Below, piece after piece: positions 1 through 6,799 of a stretch of DNA of 13,549 nucleotides (within the stretch, counting starts at the first letter, position 1; each line of letters starts with the position of its first letter). This DNA comes from Prevotella sp. UBA1378 (GTDB lineage Bacteria; Bacteroidota; Bacteroidia; Bacteroidales; Bacteroidaceae): NCBI GenBank assembly GCA_002305505.1, contig DBRC01000020.1:1-13549 (forward strand). The letters run 5' to 3'. Both the position numbers and the translations under genes were made by a program. Below the pieces are notes generated by a model. The model worked only from the letters and a program-made list of their open reading frames with translations. It was not told the origin of the DNA and did not search any database.

Positions 1-77
1 TGCCTTAGGGGCTGCCATCCCTTCAGCTTCTTACTACAAAAACGTAAATGGCTTATCCCGAACTTGCGTATTCTTTG
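1..77 (+). repeat. Left copy of a degenerate terminal inverted repeat
   Basis: This stretch is an imperfect inverted match to 13470-13546 at the other end of the window. The best block is the 13-base core GCTTATCCCGAAC at 51-63, identical to the reverse complement of 13486-13498. Outside the core, shared blocks in the same order (TGCCTT, AGGG, TTAC, CAAAA, a late CTTTG) align with small gaps. A short GCC/GGC stem (2-4 with 10-12) lies at its outer edge. It contains no gene. It probably belongs to a dispersed intergenic repeat family and may extend beyond the window edge, which cannot be seen. Confidence 0.5.
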
Positions 78-380
78 TTTTTGTTTGTCGCTCCATTGTT
101 GTGAGCCTCTATTGCATTCTTGTCGTCTTTCATGATACGACGCGGCAAATTTACATGAAAATCCGGAATTATAAGACTGTTTGAGTGAAAAAAACGTCAC
201 TAAAACCTTAATTCGGGAAAAGAAATTCAGATTTCAAGGGAATTGTATTGCGAGTGCATGGCGGTAAGGGCATGTTGATGAATAAAGGAAAATCTTTGAA
301 ACATGTAGTAAAGGGGTGTTGTGTTTTTTTTAATAAATTCGCACCGGAATAATCCAATATCATTTAATTTTTTTAATAAG
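78..380. other. Non-coding leader region upstream of the GH5 gene
   Basis: No convincing long gene lies here. A perfect Bacteroidota -7 box on the minus strand (TAAATTTG, 153 to 146) sits just upstream of a 26-codon minus-strand reading frame (133 to 53), discussed under findings. On the plus strand the closest promoter-like words for the GH5 gene are AATCTTTG (291-298) and TAAATTCG (334-341). Each departs from the TAnnTTTG consensus by one base, and neither has a correctly spaced upstream TTTG, so the GH5 promoter is unresolved. The last 60 bases before the GH5 start are A/T-rich, as expected for translation initiation in this phylum. Confidence 0.5.
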
Positions 381-2843
381 ATGAAAAAACAACTATTCGC
401 TTTCGGCCTGACTCTTCTATCGGCCGGAGGGTATGCACAGTTTGGAGTAGTAGCCCCGCTGCATGTCAACGGCAACCAACTGAACGACCAGTATGGTAAT
501 AAGGTTGTGTTGCACGGAGTAATGGACACACCCAATCCTTATTTTAATCAAAGCCGATGGGGATGGGGATTCACGGACAGCCATGTGACGGCCTGCATCG
601 GTTATTTTGACAAGGTGTTCGCAGCGCTGCAAAACCCGGCAAAGGGCACCTATTGCAATATCTTCCGCCTGCATCTCGACCCTTGCTGGACGAACGACCC
701 CGCTAAGCAGTCGACGGGCAGCGAGACGGGCGAGGCCAATATCTCCCGTTTCAGTGCTGCCCGCCTGCAGCGCTATCTCGACGTGCTTTACTGGCCTATC
801 GCACAAAAAGCTCTCAACCACGGGCTTTACGTCGTGATACGGCCTCCCGGCGTATGCCCTAAGGAGCTCAGAGTGGGCGATGCCTATCAACAATACCTGA
901 AAACTGTGTGGAACATCGTTTCGGGCAACAATAATATAAAGAACAACTCGGGTATCGTATCGCTCGAGCTGGCCAATGAGCCGGTGCACGTGTACAACCA
1001 GTCGGGGCAGAACTCGGCCTCGGCCCTGCGCGACTATTTCCAGCCCATCGTGGACGTTATCCGGGCCAATGGCTTCAAGGGCATTATCTGGATTCCGGGA
1101 GCGGGATACCAGAGCCAGTACCAAAGCTATGCCACGCACCCCGTAACGGACAGCAACTACGGCTATGCTGTGCATGTGTATCCGGGATGGTATGGCGCCA
1201 GCGATACGAGCTACGACCATCAGGCTTTCATACGCAACTTCAAAAACCAGGTGCCAGTGGTGGCCAGCAAGCCTATCCTCGTGTCGGAGATTGACTGGAG
1301 CCCGGAAAAGCCCGGTACCGGCAAGCTGAACGAATTCGGGCAGTGGGTAGCCAGCAACTGGGGCACGTGGGGCACGGCCTCTACCAGTAAATGGGGTAAT
1401 GCGTGGAAAGCCGTTAAAGACTATTATGGCAATATCAGCATGACGCTGACCAGCACCGACGATTATCTGGACGTGGACGCTTACCTGAAAGACGGCACCA
1501 TAAAGGCCAACTTCGACGAAAATGTTGAGGCTTGCGCCAAGGCCTGTTTCTACTGGTACTATGAATATTCCAAGAAAGACTATGCCCATGCGTCGGGCAG
1601 CCAGCCCTCGAACGCGGTCCCTGCCGGTAATAACCTTATCAAGGCATGGGCAGATAGGAATGATTTCGTGCCCGAAGGGTGGACCGTAAGCGACAACGGT
1701 ACGGCAGTGTACCCCGGCAATGCGTCAAGCGGCCCCCGCGTGATGCAGCTTACAGGCGGCGGCGACATGACTACGGCCTTCTATGCCCGCGAGATAGCGC
1801 CCGACAAGGCCGGATACATCGAATATGGCGGTACGGACGGCTATACGCTGCCGCTTGTTTACGGCGAATATGAACTATGCTGCAATGTGGCGGCATGGAA
1901 GGGTGCGCCCTATCTTAAATGCGAGGTATTCGACCCCACGGGCAGCGTGCTGGCTTCTACTGTTGTGAAGGCAAACTGCAATGTGGATGGAAACCGTAGT
2001 GCCCGCATCAGCGGGAGTACCGGCGTGCGCTTGAGCTTCTACTCGATGATTAAGGGCAACTACCGCGTGCGGTTCTCTCCGGTAGCCGACGCACAGGGCA
2101 ATGGCGGGTATTGGAAGGAGGTACTTATCGGCAACGTAGGCCTTTACTTCAAGGGCAACCCACTGGCCTTTAACAAAGAAAACGAGGTGCCCGAGGGATG
2201 GAGTATCATAGACAAGAACAGTACAGTAGCAGCTGGTGCGGCCGGCGTAGGCCCACGGATATTCCGGTTTAATGGTGGCGGCGACCTCGCCACGGGGCTC
2301 TACATCCGGCAGGCTGAGGCCGACAAGGCCGGCTATGCGCAGTTTGGCACGGCCAATGGCTACGGCATGTCGCTGAAGGCCGGCCAGTACAACCTGTCTT
2401 ATTATGCCGTGGCATGGTCAGGCAGTCCGTATATTAAATGTGAGGTGTTCGACCAAAGCGGGCAGAGCCTCGGTTCACAGGTCATCAGGTGCTGGAAGAG
2501 CGTGGAGAAGAACCTGAACGCCTCTACCAGCGGCAGTGCCTTTGGCGTGGTTAACTTCTATGCTCCGCGTACGGGCTATTACCATTTCCGCTGGACGCCT
2601 TGTGCCGATGAGTGGGGCAACGGTGGGGCATGGGTCGAGGTGGTATTCGGCCGCATCAAGATTCAGCAGGGCACAGCCAATGCAGCTAAAGAGTATAGCG
2701 GCAGTGCAGTCACCGGTGTAGAAAGGGTTTGTGCCACAGAGGAGGCAACGCAGCAGGTGTTGTATAATCTTAACGGCCAGCGCGTGCAAGCGCCCCGCAA
2801 AGGTATCTACGTTACTGGCGGAAAGAAAGTGATGTTTAAATAA
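381..2843 (+). CDS. Secreted GH5-type glycoside hydrolase with tandem C-terminal modules
   Basis: Predicted 820-residue secreted enzyme that hydrolyses a beta-linked polysaccharide; cellulose, glucan or mannan cannot be told apart from sequence. Residues 1-20 (MKKQLFAFGLTLLSAGGYAQ) are a signal peptide, which is why the ATG at 381 is preferred over the in-frame GTG at 321. Residues about 21-400 form a GH5/clan GH-A barrel: FRLHLDP near 95-101, acid/base Glu200 in the NEP motif, His265/Tyr267, nucleophile Glu303 in VSEIDW, and an aromatic FYWYYEY near 390-396. Two homologous modules follow, at about 428-590 and 603-760. Both contain VPEGW, GPR, GGGD, DKAGY and a CEVFD strand, and both resemble binding or beta-sandwich modules. 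The last 40 residues (YNLNGQRV, PRKGIYV, GGKKVM) are a tail common on exported Bacteroidales proteins. No SusC/SusD genes are nearby, so this is not visibly a polysaccharide utilisation locus. The GH5 assignment is solid; the substrate is unknown. Confidence 0.85.
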   Translation: MKKQLFAFGLTLLSAGGYAQFGVVAPLHVNGNQLNDQYGNKVVLHGVMDTPNPYFNQSRWGWGFTDSHVTACIGYFDKVFAALQNPAKGTYCNIFRLHLDPCWTNDPAKQSTGSETGEANISRFSAARLQRYLDVLYWPIAQKALNHGLYVVIRPPGVCPKELRVGDAYQQYLKTVWNIVSGNNNIKNNSGIVSLELANEPVHVYNQSGQNSASALRDYFQPIVDVIRANGFKGIIWIPGAGYQSQYQSYATHPVTDSNYGYAVHVYPGWYGASDTSYDHQAFIRNFKNQVPVVASKPILVSEIDWSPEKPGTGKLNEFGQWVASNWGTWGTASTSKWGNAWKAVKDYYGNISMTLTSTDDYLDVDAYLKDGTIKANFDENVEACAKACFYWYYEYSKKDYAHASGSQPSNAVPAGNNLIKAWADRNDFVPEGWTVSDNGTAVYPGNASSGPRVMQLTGGGDMTTAFYAREIAPDKAGYIEYGGTDGYTLPLVYGEYELCCNVAAWKGAPYLKCEVFDPTGSVLASTVVKANCNVDGNRSARISGSTGVRLSFYSMIKGNYRVRFSPVADAQGNGGYWKEVLIGNVGLYFKGNPLAFNKENEVPEGWSIIDKNSTVAAGAAGVGPRIFRFNGGGDLATGLYIRQAEADKAGYAQFGTANGYGMSLKAGQYNLSYYAVAWSGSPYIKCEVFDQSGQSLGSQVIRCWKSVEKNLNASTSGSAFGVVNFYAPRTGYYHFRWTPCADEWGNGGAWVEVVFGRIKIQQGTANAAKEYSGSAVTGVERVCATEEATQQVLYNLNGQRVQAPRKGIYVTGGKKVMFK

Positions 2844-2844
2844 G

Positions 2845-2896
2845 GCCGTGTGCGGCAATCTCTTGTAACAGGCAATGAAGGGACTGCCGCACCGGC
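2845..2896. terminator. Inverted repeat between convergent genes, possible terminator
   Basis: GTGCGGCA at 2850-2857 pairs perfectly with TGCCGCAC at 2885-2892. Four more pairs (2845-2848 with 2893-2896) form if T2849 is bulged, enclosing a 27-base loop. It begins directly after the GH5 stop codon. There is no T-run on the plus side. On the minus side it is followed by a moderately T-rich stretch that overlaps the GH5 stop. It may end GH5 transcription, act as backup for the mdh terminator, or stabilise the GH5 mRNA 3' end. Confidence 0.4.
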
Positions 2897-2938
2897 ATAA
2901 AAGAAAGCGGGTGCACCGGTATGGCCCGGCGCACCCGC
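2897..2938 (-). terminator. Rho-independent terminator of malate dehydrogenase gene
   Basis: An 8-bp perfect stem (2931-2938 with 2907-2914) extends by four pairs past one A/C mismatch (2916-2919 with 2926-2929), leaving a 6-base loop. Read on the minus strand it is followed at once by TTTCTTTTAT (2906 to 2897). It starts 23 bases after the mdh stop. GC-rich stem plus T-tract on this strand makes it a good intrinsic terminator for mdh. Confidence 0.7.
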
Positions 2939-2961
2939 TGTTGTATCTGTATATCCCCGGA

Positions 2962-3954
2962 TTAGAGGTTGGGGTTGATCTTGCTCCACTCAGAGAGGGC
3001 GGGGACGATGTTCAGCGTCACCAGTTCGTCGCGCATCTTGCAGAGGTGCTCATAGCTGGCGTCGAGCTTGGCGTTCTCCTCGGCCGTACCCTGCGGCACG
3101 TTGAAGTGGGCGCCGTTGGCGTCGAGCGTCGTGTCCATGGCCATCATGATGTGGTCGTACTTGTCGGTCTTCACGTATGTGCCTACGGGGAAGCGGAACG
3201 GCTCGCCGCCCATGGCCGAGCGGATCATCTCAACGGAGAGGTACGCCGGGCTTTGAAAAGAGCTGCGGCCGCGGAGCTCGATGATTTTGGCACCGCCCTT
3301 TGTCACGTCGGTCTTCATCTGCTCCCATTCCTCTGCCGGGAATTCCGGCGTACCGATGATGTCGGTCAGTTTTCGCCCTGCGATTTCCACGTGGCTCCCG
3401 AACACGGCCATTTGCTCGCCGTGGCCTCCGTATGTGGCGCAGCCGGTGATTTCGTTCTGCATCACGCCGAACTTCTTTGCCAAGGCGCTCTGCAGGCGGG
3501 TGGTGTCAAGGCCGGCGAGCGTCGTTACCTGTCCCGGTTTCAAGCCGGAGTAGAGCAAGGTAACCAAGCCCGTAAGGTCGGCCGGGTTGAAGATGATAAC
3601 GACATGCTTCACGTCGGGGCAGTATTGCTTGATGTTCTTGCCGAGCTCCTCTGCTATTTCGCAGTTGCCTTTGAGCAGGTCCTCGCGGGTCATGCCGGCC
3701 TTACGCGGCGCACCGCCGGACGAAATGATGTATTTGGCGTTGGTGAAAGCTTCCTTCACGTCGGTGGTCGATGTGATTTTAACGTCGCCGAAGCCGCTCT
3801 GGCGCATTTCCTCGGCTACGCCTTCCGGTGAAAAAACGTCGTAAAGACAAATGTCATTGGTAAGGCCCATCATAAGGGCTGTTTGAACCATGTTTGAGCC
3901 AATCATACCGGCAGCGCCGACGATGGTCAACTTCTCGTTTGTTAAAAATGCCAT
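2962..3954 (-). CDS. mdh: Malate dehydrogenase (NAD-dependent, LDH/MDH family)
   Basis: 330-residue cytoplasmic enzyme interconverting malate and oxaloacetate. In Bacteroidales it serves central carbon metabolism, including the fermentative branch from oxaloacetate through malate and fumarate to succinate. The Rossmann dinucleotide loop is VGAAGMIGSN at about 12-21. The acidic residue ending strand beta-2 (Asp39 in LYDVF) indicates NAD rather than NADP. The substrate loop GAPRKAGMTR carries Arg84 and Arg90; Asn123 lies in NPAD; Asp150 and Arg153 lie in LAGLDTTR; and the catalytic His178 lies in YGGHGEQ. All catalytic residues are present and the length is normal for the longer Bacteroidales form. 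It is transcribed away from the aminopeptidase gene and convergently with the GH5 gene. Its leader contains an 8-bp tandem repeat. It lacks a recognisable Shine-Dalgarno sequence; the start is preceded by an A/T-rich tract. Confidence 0.93.
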   Translation of the reverse strand: MAFLTNEKLTIVGAAGMIGSNMVQTALMMGLTNDICLYDVFSPEGVAEEMRQSGFGDVKITSTTDVKEAFTNAKYIISSGGAPRKAGMTREDLLKGNCEIAEELGKNIKQYCPDVKHVVIIFNPADLTGLVTLLYSGLKPGQVTTLAGLDTTRLQSALAKKFGVMQNEITGCATYGGHGEQMAVFGSHVEIAGRKLTDIIGTPEFPAEEWEQMKTDVTKGGAKIIELRGRSSFQSPAYLSVEMIRSAMGGEPFRFPVGTYVKTDKYDHIMMAMDTTLDANGAHFNVPQGTAEENAKLDASYEHLCKMRDELVTLNIVPALSEWSKINPNL

Positions 3955-3990
3955 AATCGTTAATATTATTATATTGTTAATTGTTCGCCC

Positions 3991-4054
3991 GTTAATCCGT
4001 CCGTCCGTTAACTCGTTAATCTGTTAATCCGTTAACTCGTCCGTCCGTTGTTCC
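3991..4054. repeat. 8-bp imperfect tandem repeat, eight units
   Basis: Eight consecutive 8-base units fit a single register without gaps. On the plus strand they are variants of GTTAATCC: exact at 3991-3998 and 4023-4030, GTTAATCT at 4015-4022, GTTAACTC at 4007-4014 and 4031-4038, GTCCGTCC at 3999-4006 and 4039-4046, and GTTGTTCC at 4047-4054. The block lies in the 5' leader of malate dehydrogenase, between its candidate -7 box and its start codon. Confidence 0.8.
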
Positions 4055-4060
4055 GTGGCG

Positions 4061-4068
4061 CAAAGTTA
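4061..4068 (-). promoter_or_regulatory. Candidate -7 promoter element of malate dehydrogenase
   Basis: Read on the minus strand this is TAACTTTG, a perfect match to the Bacteroidota -7 consensus TAnnTTTG. No TTTG lies 19-21 bases upstream; the nearest word at that spacing is ACAA or CAAG, so only half of the promoter is supported. It would start transcription near 4054 and give a leader of about 100 bases. Confidence 0.45.
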
Positions 4069-4108
4069 GCAAAAAAATATGTACTTCCTTGTTTTATTTA
4101 GCTTTTAA

Positions 4109-4140
4109 TTTGTTATTAAATATAAAAAGGTATATCTTTG
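4109..4140 (+). promoter_or_regulatory. Bacteroidota-type promoter for the aminopeptidase gene
   Basis: TTTG at 4109-4112, a 20-base spacer, then TATCTTTG at 4133-4140: a full match to the primary sigma factor promoter of Bacteroidota (TTTG, about 20 bp, TAnnTTTG). Transcription should begin near 4147, about 100 bases upstream of the aminopeptidase start at 4248. Confidence 0.75.
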
Positions 4141-4161
4141 CAAAGTGGAAATGGCATTTTG

Positions 4162-4182
4162 GGTTACGGGTTAAGGATTACG
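4162..4182. repeat. 7-bp imperfect tandem repeat in aminopeptidase leader
   Basis: Three consecutive 7-base units, GGTTACG (4162-4168), GGTTAAG (4169-4175) and GATTACG (4176-4182), lie just downstream of the predicted transcription start of the aminopeptidase gene. They resemble the GTTA-based repeat in the opposing mdh leader. Confidence 0.5.
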
Positions 4183-4247
4183 GTTTGCTACTATTGGATG
4201 AGGGGAAAGAAGTGTTTTGTGACTATTGGCATTTTAATATATAATCG

Positions 4248-6041
4248 ATGAAAGAGATACAACAACGGCTGTATGCGCTGCGCGATGTGATGCGGCGCGA
4301 GCATTTAGGGGCTTTTATCTTCCCCAGCACCGACCCGCATAACGGTGAGTATGTGCCCGACCATTGGAAAGGGCGCGAGTTTATCAGCGGATTCGACGGC
4401 TCGGCCGGTACGGCCGTAGTGACGATGACCAGTGCTGCGCTGTGGACCGACTCGCGCTACTTCCTCGCTGCGGAAGAACAGTTGAAAGGGACGGAGTTTG
4501 TGCTGATGAAAGAGAAAATGGCCGGTACGCCGGGCATTGCCGAGTGGATAGGCGGACAGCTGAAAGACGCGGAGAGCACGGAAGTGGGCGTCGACGGGAT
4601 GGTGAACCCTGCCGCGTGGGTGGAAATGCTGATTGCCAGTCTGCGGCAGTGTGGCGGCATTACCGTCCGCACCAATTTCGACCCGCTGAAACAAATATGG
4701 CCCCACCGGCCGGCCTTGCCCGGCGACCCTGTGGAGCTGCAGCCCATAGCGTATGCCGGGGAGACTTGCGCCTCGAAGCTGAGCCGCATCCGCCGGGCCT
4801 TGCGCGACCGCCATGCCGACGGACTGTTGGTCACGGCGCTCGACGACATCGCCTGGACACTGAACCTGCGGGGTACCGACGTGCATTGCAATCCGGTATT
4901 CGTGGGCTATCTGCTGATTGATACCGGCAAAGCTACGTTGTTCGTCGAGCGCCGCAAGCTGCCGCCCGAAGTAGTGCGGTACCTTGAGGAGAACGGCGTG
5001 GGCACCGACGACTATGCCAACGTGCTGAAAGGCTTGAAAGGGTATTTCGGGTACAATATCCTGCTCGACCCCGGCAGCACGAACTATACGCTGTATAAGT
5101 CGGTCGGTTGCAGGATAGTGAGGGAGCAGTCGCCTGTACCGGCCTTGAAGGCCGTGAAGAACGAGGCAGAGATAGCCGGTTTCCGCCGCTCGATGCTGCG
5201 CGACGGCATCGCCTTGGTGCGCTTCCTGAAATGGCTGAAGCCCGCCGTGGCCGAAGGAGGCCAGACGGAACTGACGGTCGCGCGGAGGCTGACAGCCCTC
5301 AGGGCACAGCAAGACGGCTTCCGCGACATCTCATTTGATACAATAGCCGGTTATCAGGAGCATGGCGCCATCGTGCATTACGAGCCCACCCCTGCCACGG
5401 ATGCAGGACTGAAGCCGGAAGGGCTGCTGCTGCTCGACAGCGGTGCACAGTATCAGGACGGTACGACCGACGTCACGCGGACGGTAGCCCTTGGCCCCGT
5501 TACCGACGAACAGCGGCGCATCTATACGCTTGTGCTGAAAGGGCATATCCAGCTGTCGATGCTCAAGTTCCCTGCCGGAGCCAGCGGTACGCAGCTCGAC
5601 GCGGTGGCGCGCAAGGACATGTGGCGCGAAGGGCTGAACTACCTGCATGGCACGGGGCATGGGGTAGGGGCATACCTGAATGTGCATGAGGGGCCGCACC
5701 AGATACGCATGGAATGGAAGCCGGCTCCGCTGAAGGCCGGAATGACCGTTACCGACGAGCCGGGCATTTACCTGCCGGGGCGTTTCGGCGTGCGCACGGA
5801 GAACCTGCTGCTCATCACGCCCTATAGGACGACCGAGTTCGGCGACTTCCTGCAGTTTGAGCCGCTCACGCTTTGCCCCATCGACACGGCGCCCCTCGTA
5901 GCCGGAATGCTGACGGAAGAGGAGGCGGAGTGGCTGGATGCCTATCACCGGAACGTGTACGAAAAGCTGTCGCCCTACCTCGACGACGAAGAACAAGAGT
6001 GGTTGCGCGGTGCTACGGCTCAGATTTCCTCTAAGGCATAA
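4248..6041 (+). CDS. pepP: Xaa-Pro aminopeptidase, M24B, three-domain form
   Basis: 597-residue cytoplasmic metallopeptidase that removes the N-terminal residue from peptides whose second residue is proline. Two creatinase-like N-terminal domains (about 1-155 and 160-300) precede a pita-bread catalytic domain (about 305-540) and a short C-terminal extension. This is the architecture of eukaryotic cytosolic aminopeptidase P rather than the shorter E. coli enzyme. All five metal ligands are visible: Asp397 (LLLLDSG), Asp408 (GTTDVT), His471 (GTGHGVG), Glu504 (TDEPGIY) and Glu518 (RTENL). Their spacing fits human XPNPEP1 as I remember it. Other motif residues include His377 in HYEP and His480 in NVHEG. 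There is no signal peptide, so cytosolic use on imported peptides is inferred. A consensus promoter lies upstream. The last 22 bases overlap the convergent RDD gene. The symbol is given by function; orthology to E. coli pepP is only at family level. Confidence 0.93.
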   Translation: MKEIQQRLYALRDVMRREHLGAFIFPSTDPHNGEYVPDHWKGREFISGFDGSAGTAVVTMTSAALWTDSRYFLAAEEQLKGTEFVLMKEKMAGTPGIAEWIGGQLKDAESTEVGVDGMVNPAAWVEMLIASLRQCGGITVRTNFDPLKQIWPHRPALPGDPVELQPIAYAGETCASKLSRIRRALRDRHADGLLVTALDDIAWTLNLRGTDVHCNPVFVGYLLIDTGKATLFVERRKLPPEVVRYLEENGVGTDDYANVLKGLKGYFGYNILLDPGSTNYTLYKSVGCRIVREQSPVPALKAVKNEAEIAGFRRSMLRDGIALVRFLKWLKPAVAEGGQTELTVARRLTALRAQQDGFRDISFDTIAGYQEHGAIVHYEPTPATDAGLKPEGLLLLDSGAQYQDGTTDVTRTVALGPVTDEQRRIYTLVLKGHIQLSMLKFPAGASGTQLDAVARKDMWREGLNYLHGTGHGVGAYLNVHEGPHQIRMEWKPAPLKAGMTVTDEPGIYLPGRFGVRTENLLLITPYRTTEFGDFLQFEPLTLCPIDTAPLVAGMLTEEEAEWLDAYHRNVYEKLSPYLDDEEQEWLRGATAQISSKA

Positions 6042-6742
6042 TACCGGTAGTCGCGTGCAATGACATAGAGGAACAGGCTGTCGTCGTGGTTCGCGCGTGC
6101 CTCTACGCCCAGCGCCTGCTTCACCTTTGCGGCCAAGGCCTGTATGCGCGGGTCGCCATCGGGCAACTGTATGGTTTGGTTGATCAGCTCCGCCTGTTCG
6201 AGCGACAAGTCGGAGGCTTGCGGATAAGTGGGCCTGTAGTTGTTGCTCAGGTAGCTGTATTCATCCAGGCTCACCTTCATCCGGTGGTAACTCTGCAACT
6301 TTATGACCATCGTCCCTGCTGCCAAGTCGCCCAACCGTTGCCGGCGGTCGTTGAGCAGCATCACCAGCACGCCCGCCCCCATCATCGTCGGCCCGTCGAC
6401 GATGAACAGCAACCATCGCAGCAGGTAAGCACCGATGCCCGGTTGCGAGCCGTCTGCCTTCACCACTTGCATCTTCAGCAGCCGTTTGCCTATGGTCTGC
6501 CCGTTGTTGAATATCTCGCAGAGCGGGCAATAACACAGCACGGGCAATAGGATGGTAAAGAAATAGCCCCCGGCGTTGTTGAACACCGAGAGCCCCGAGG
6601 TAGTGGCCATCCAGTTTATGGCCACGGCATAACTGATTTCGATAATCCAGTCGATGGCTTGTGCCAAAATCCGGTCGCCGATGCTGGCCGGTGTCTGGCT
6701 GATGCGTACGTATTGCCCTGTGATGATGCCCGAATTTGCCAT
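6020..6742 (-). CDS. RDD-family membrane protein
   Basis: 240-residue inner-membrane protein. The RDD domain spans about 10-150, with Arg24 and Asp31 in GDRILAQAIDW, hydrophobic segments near 31-47, 58-76 and 107-130, and the signatures GQTIGKRLLK (81-90) and RQRLGDLAAGT (134-144). The rest (about 150-240) is hydrophilic and probably cytoplasmic. The biochemical role of RDD proteins is poorly defined; some have been linked to ion exchange, which this sequence does not prove. It is transcribed divergently from the PH/SpoIIM/MoxR operon, from a promoter interleaved with that operon's. Because RDD and SpoIIM genes recur beside MoxR/DUF58 genes, I treat it as part of the same module. Its 3' end overlaps the aminopeptidase gene tail to tail. 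Confidence 0.85.
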   Translation of the reverse strand: MANSGIITGQYVRISQTPASIGDRILAQAIDWIIEISYAVAINWMATTSGLSVFNNAGGYFFTILLPVLCYCPLCEIFNNGQTIGKRLLKMQVVKADGSQPGIGAYLLRWLLFIVDGPTMMGAGVLVMLLNDRRQRLGDLAAGTMVIKLQSYHRMKVSLDEYSYLSNNYRPTYPQASDLSLEQAELINQTIQLPDGDPRIQALAAKVKQALGVEARANHDDSLFLYVIARDYRYYALEEI

Positions 6743-6767
6743 TTGCCTTGAGATAATTTGGAAATTA

Positions 6768-6799
6768 TTTGCAAATATAAGGATTTTTCATTACTTTTG
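6768..6799 (+). promoter_or_regulatory. Bacteroidota-type promoter of the seven-gene MoxR operon
   Basis: TTTG at 6768-6771, a 20-base spacer, then TACTTTTG at 6792-6799, a full match to TTTG-N20-TAnnTTTG. Transcription should start near 6806, giving a leader of about 90 bases before the ATG at 6895. That leader contains AAGAAGGA just upstream of the start, an unusually clear Shine-Dalgarno sequence for this phylum. No promoter of similar quality was noticed inside the operon. Confidence 0.75.

Noticed and set aside
321..380. Upstream GTG start for the GH5 gene
   Set aside because: It would place 20 extra residues in front of a clear signal peptide beginning MKKQLFAF at 381.
417..1589. 390-codon minus-strand open frame across the GH5 gene
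   Set aside because: It is antisense to a protein with clear GH5 motifs and has low-complexity, Arg/His/Val-rich composition; long antisense frames are expected in GC-rich coding DNA.
381..2843. Polysaccharide utilisation locus
   Set aside because: No SusC/SusD pair, sensor-regulator or second glycan-active enzyme is present; the GH5 gene is solitary.
2875..3831. 318-codon plus-strand open frame opposite malate dehydrogenase
   Set aside because: It is fully antisense to mdh, which has every catalytic residue; the translated product has no recognisable pattern.
3991..4054. CRISPR array or rho-independent terminator in the mdh leader
   Set aside because: Units are 8 bases with no spacers and no stable hairpin with T-tract; it is a simple tandem repeat.
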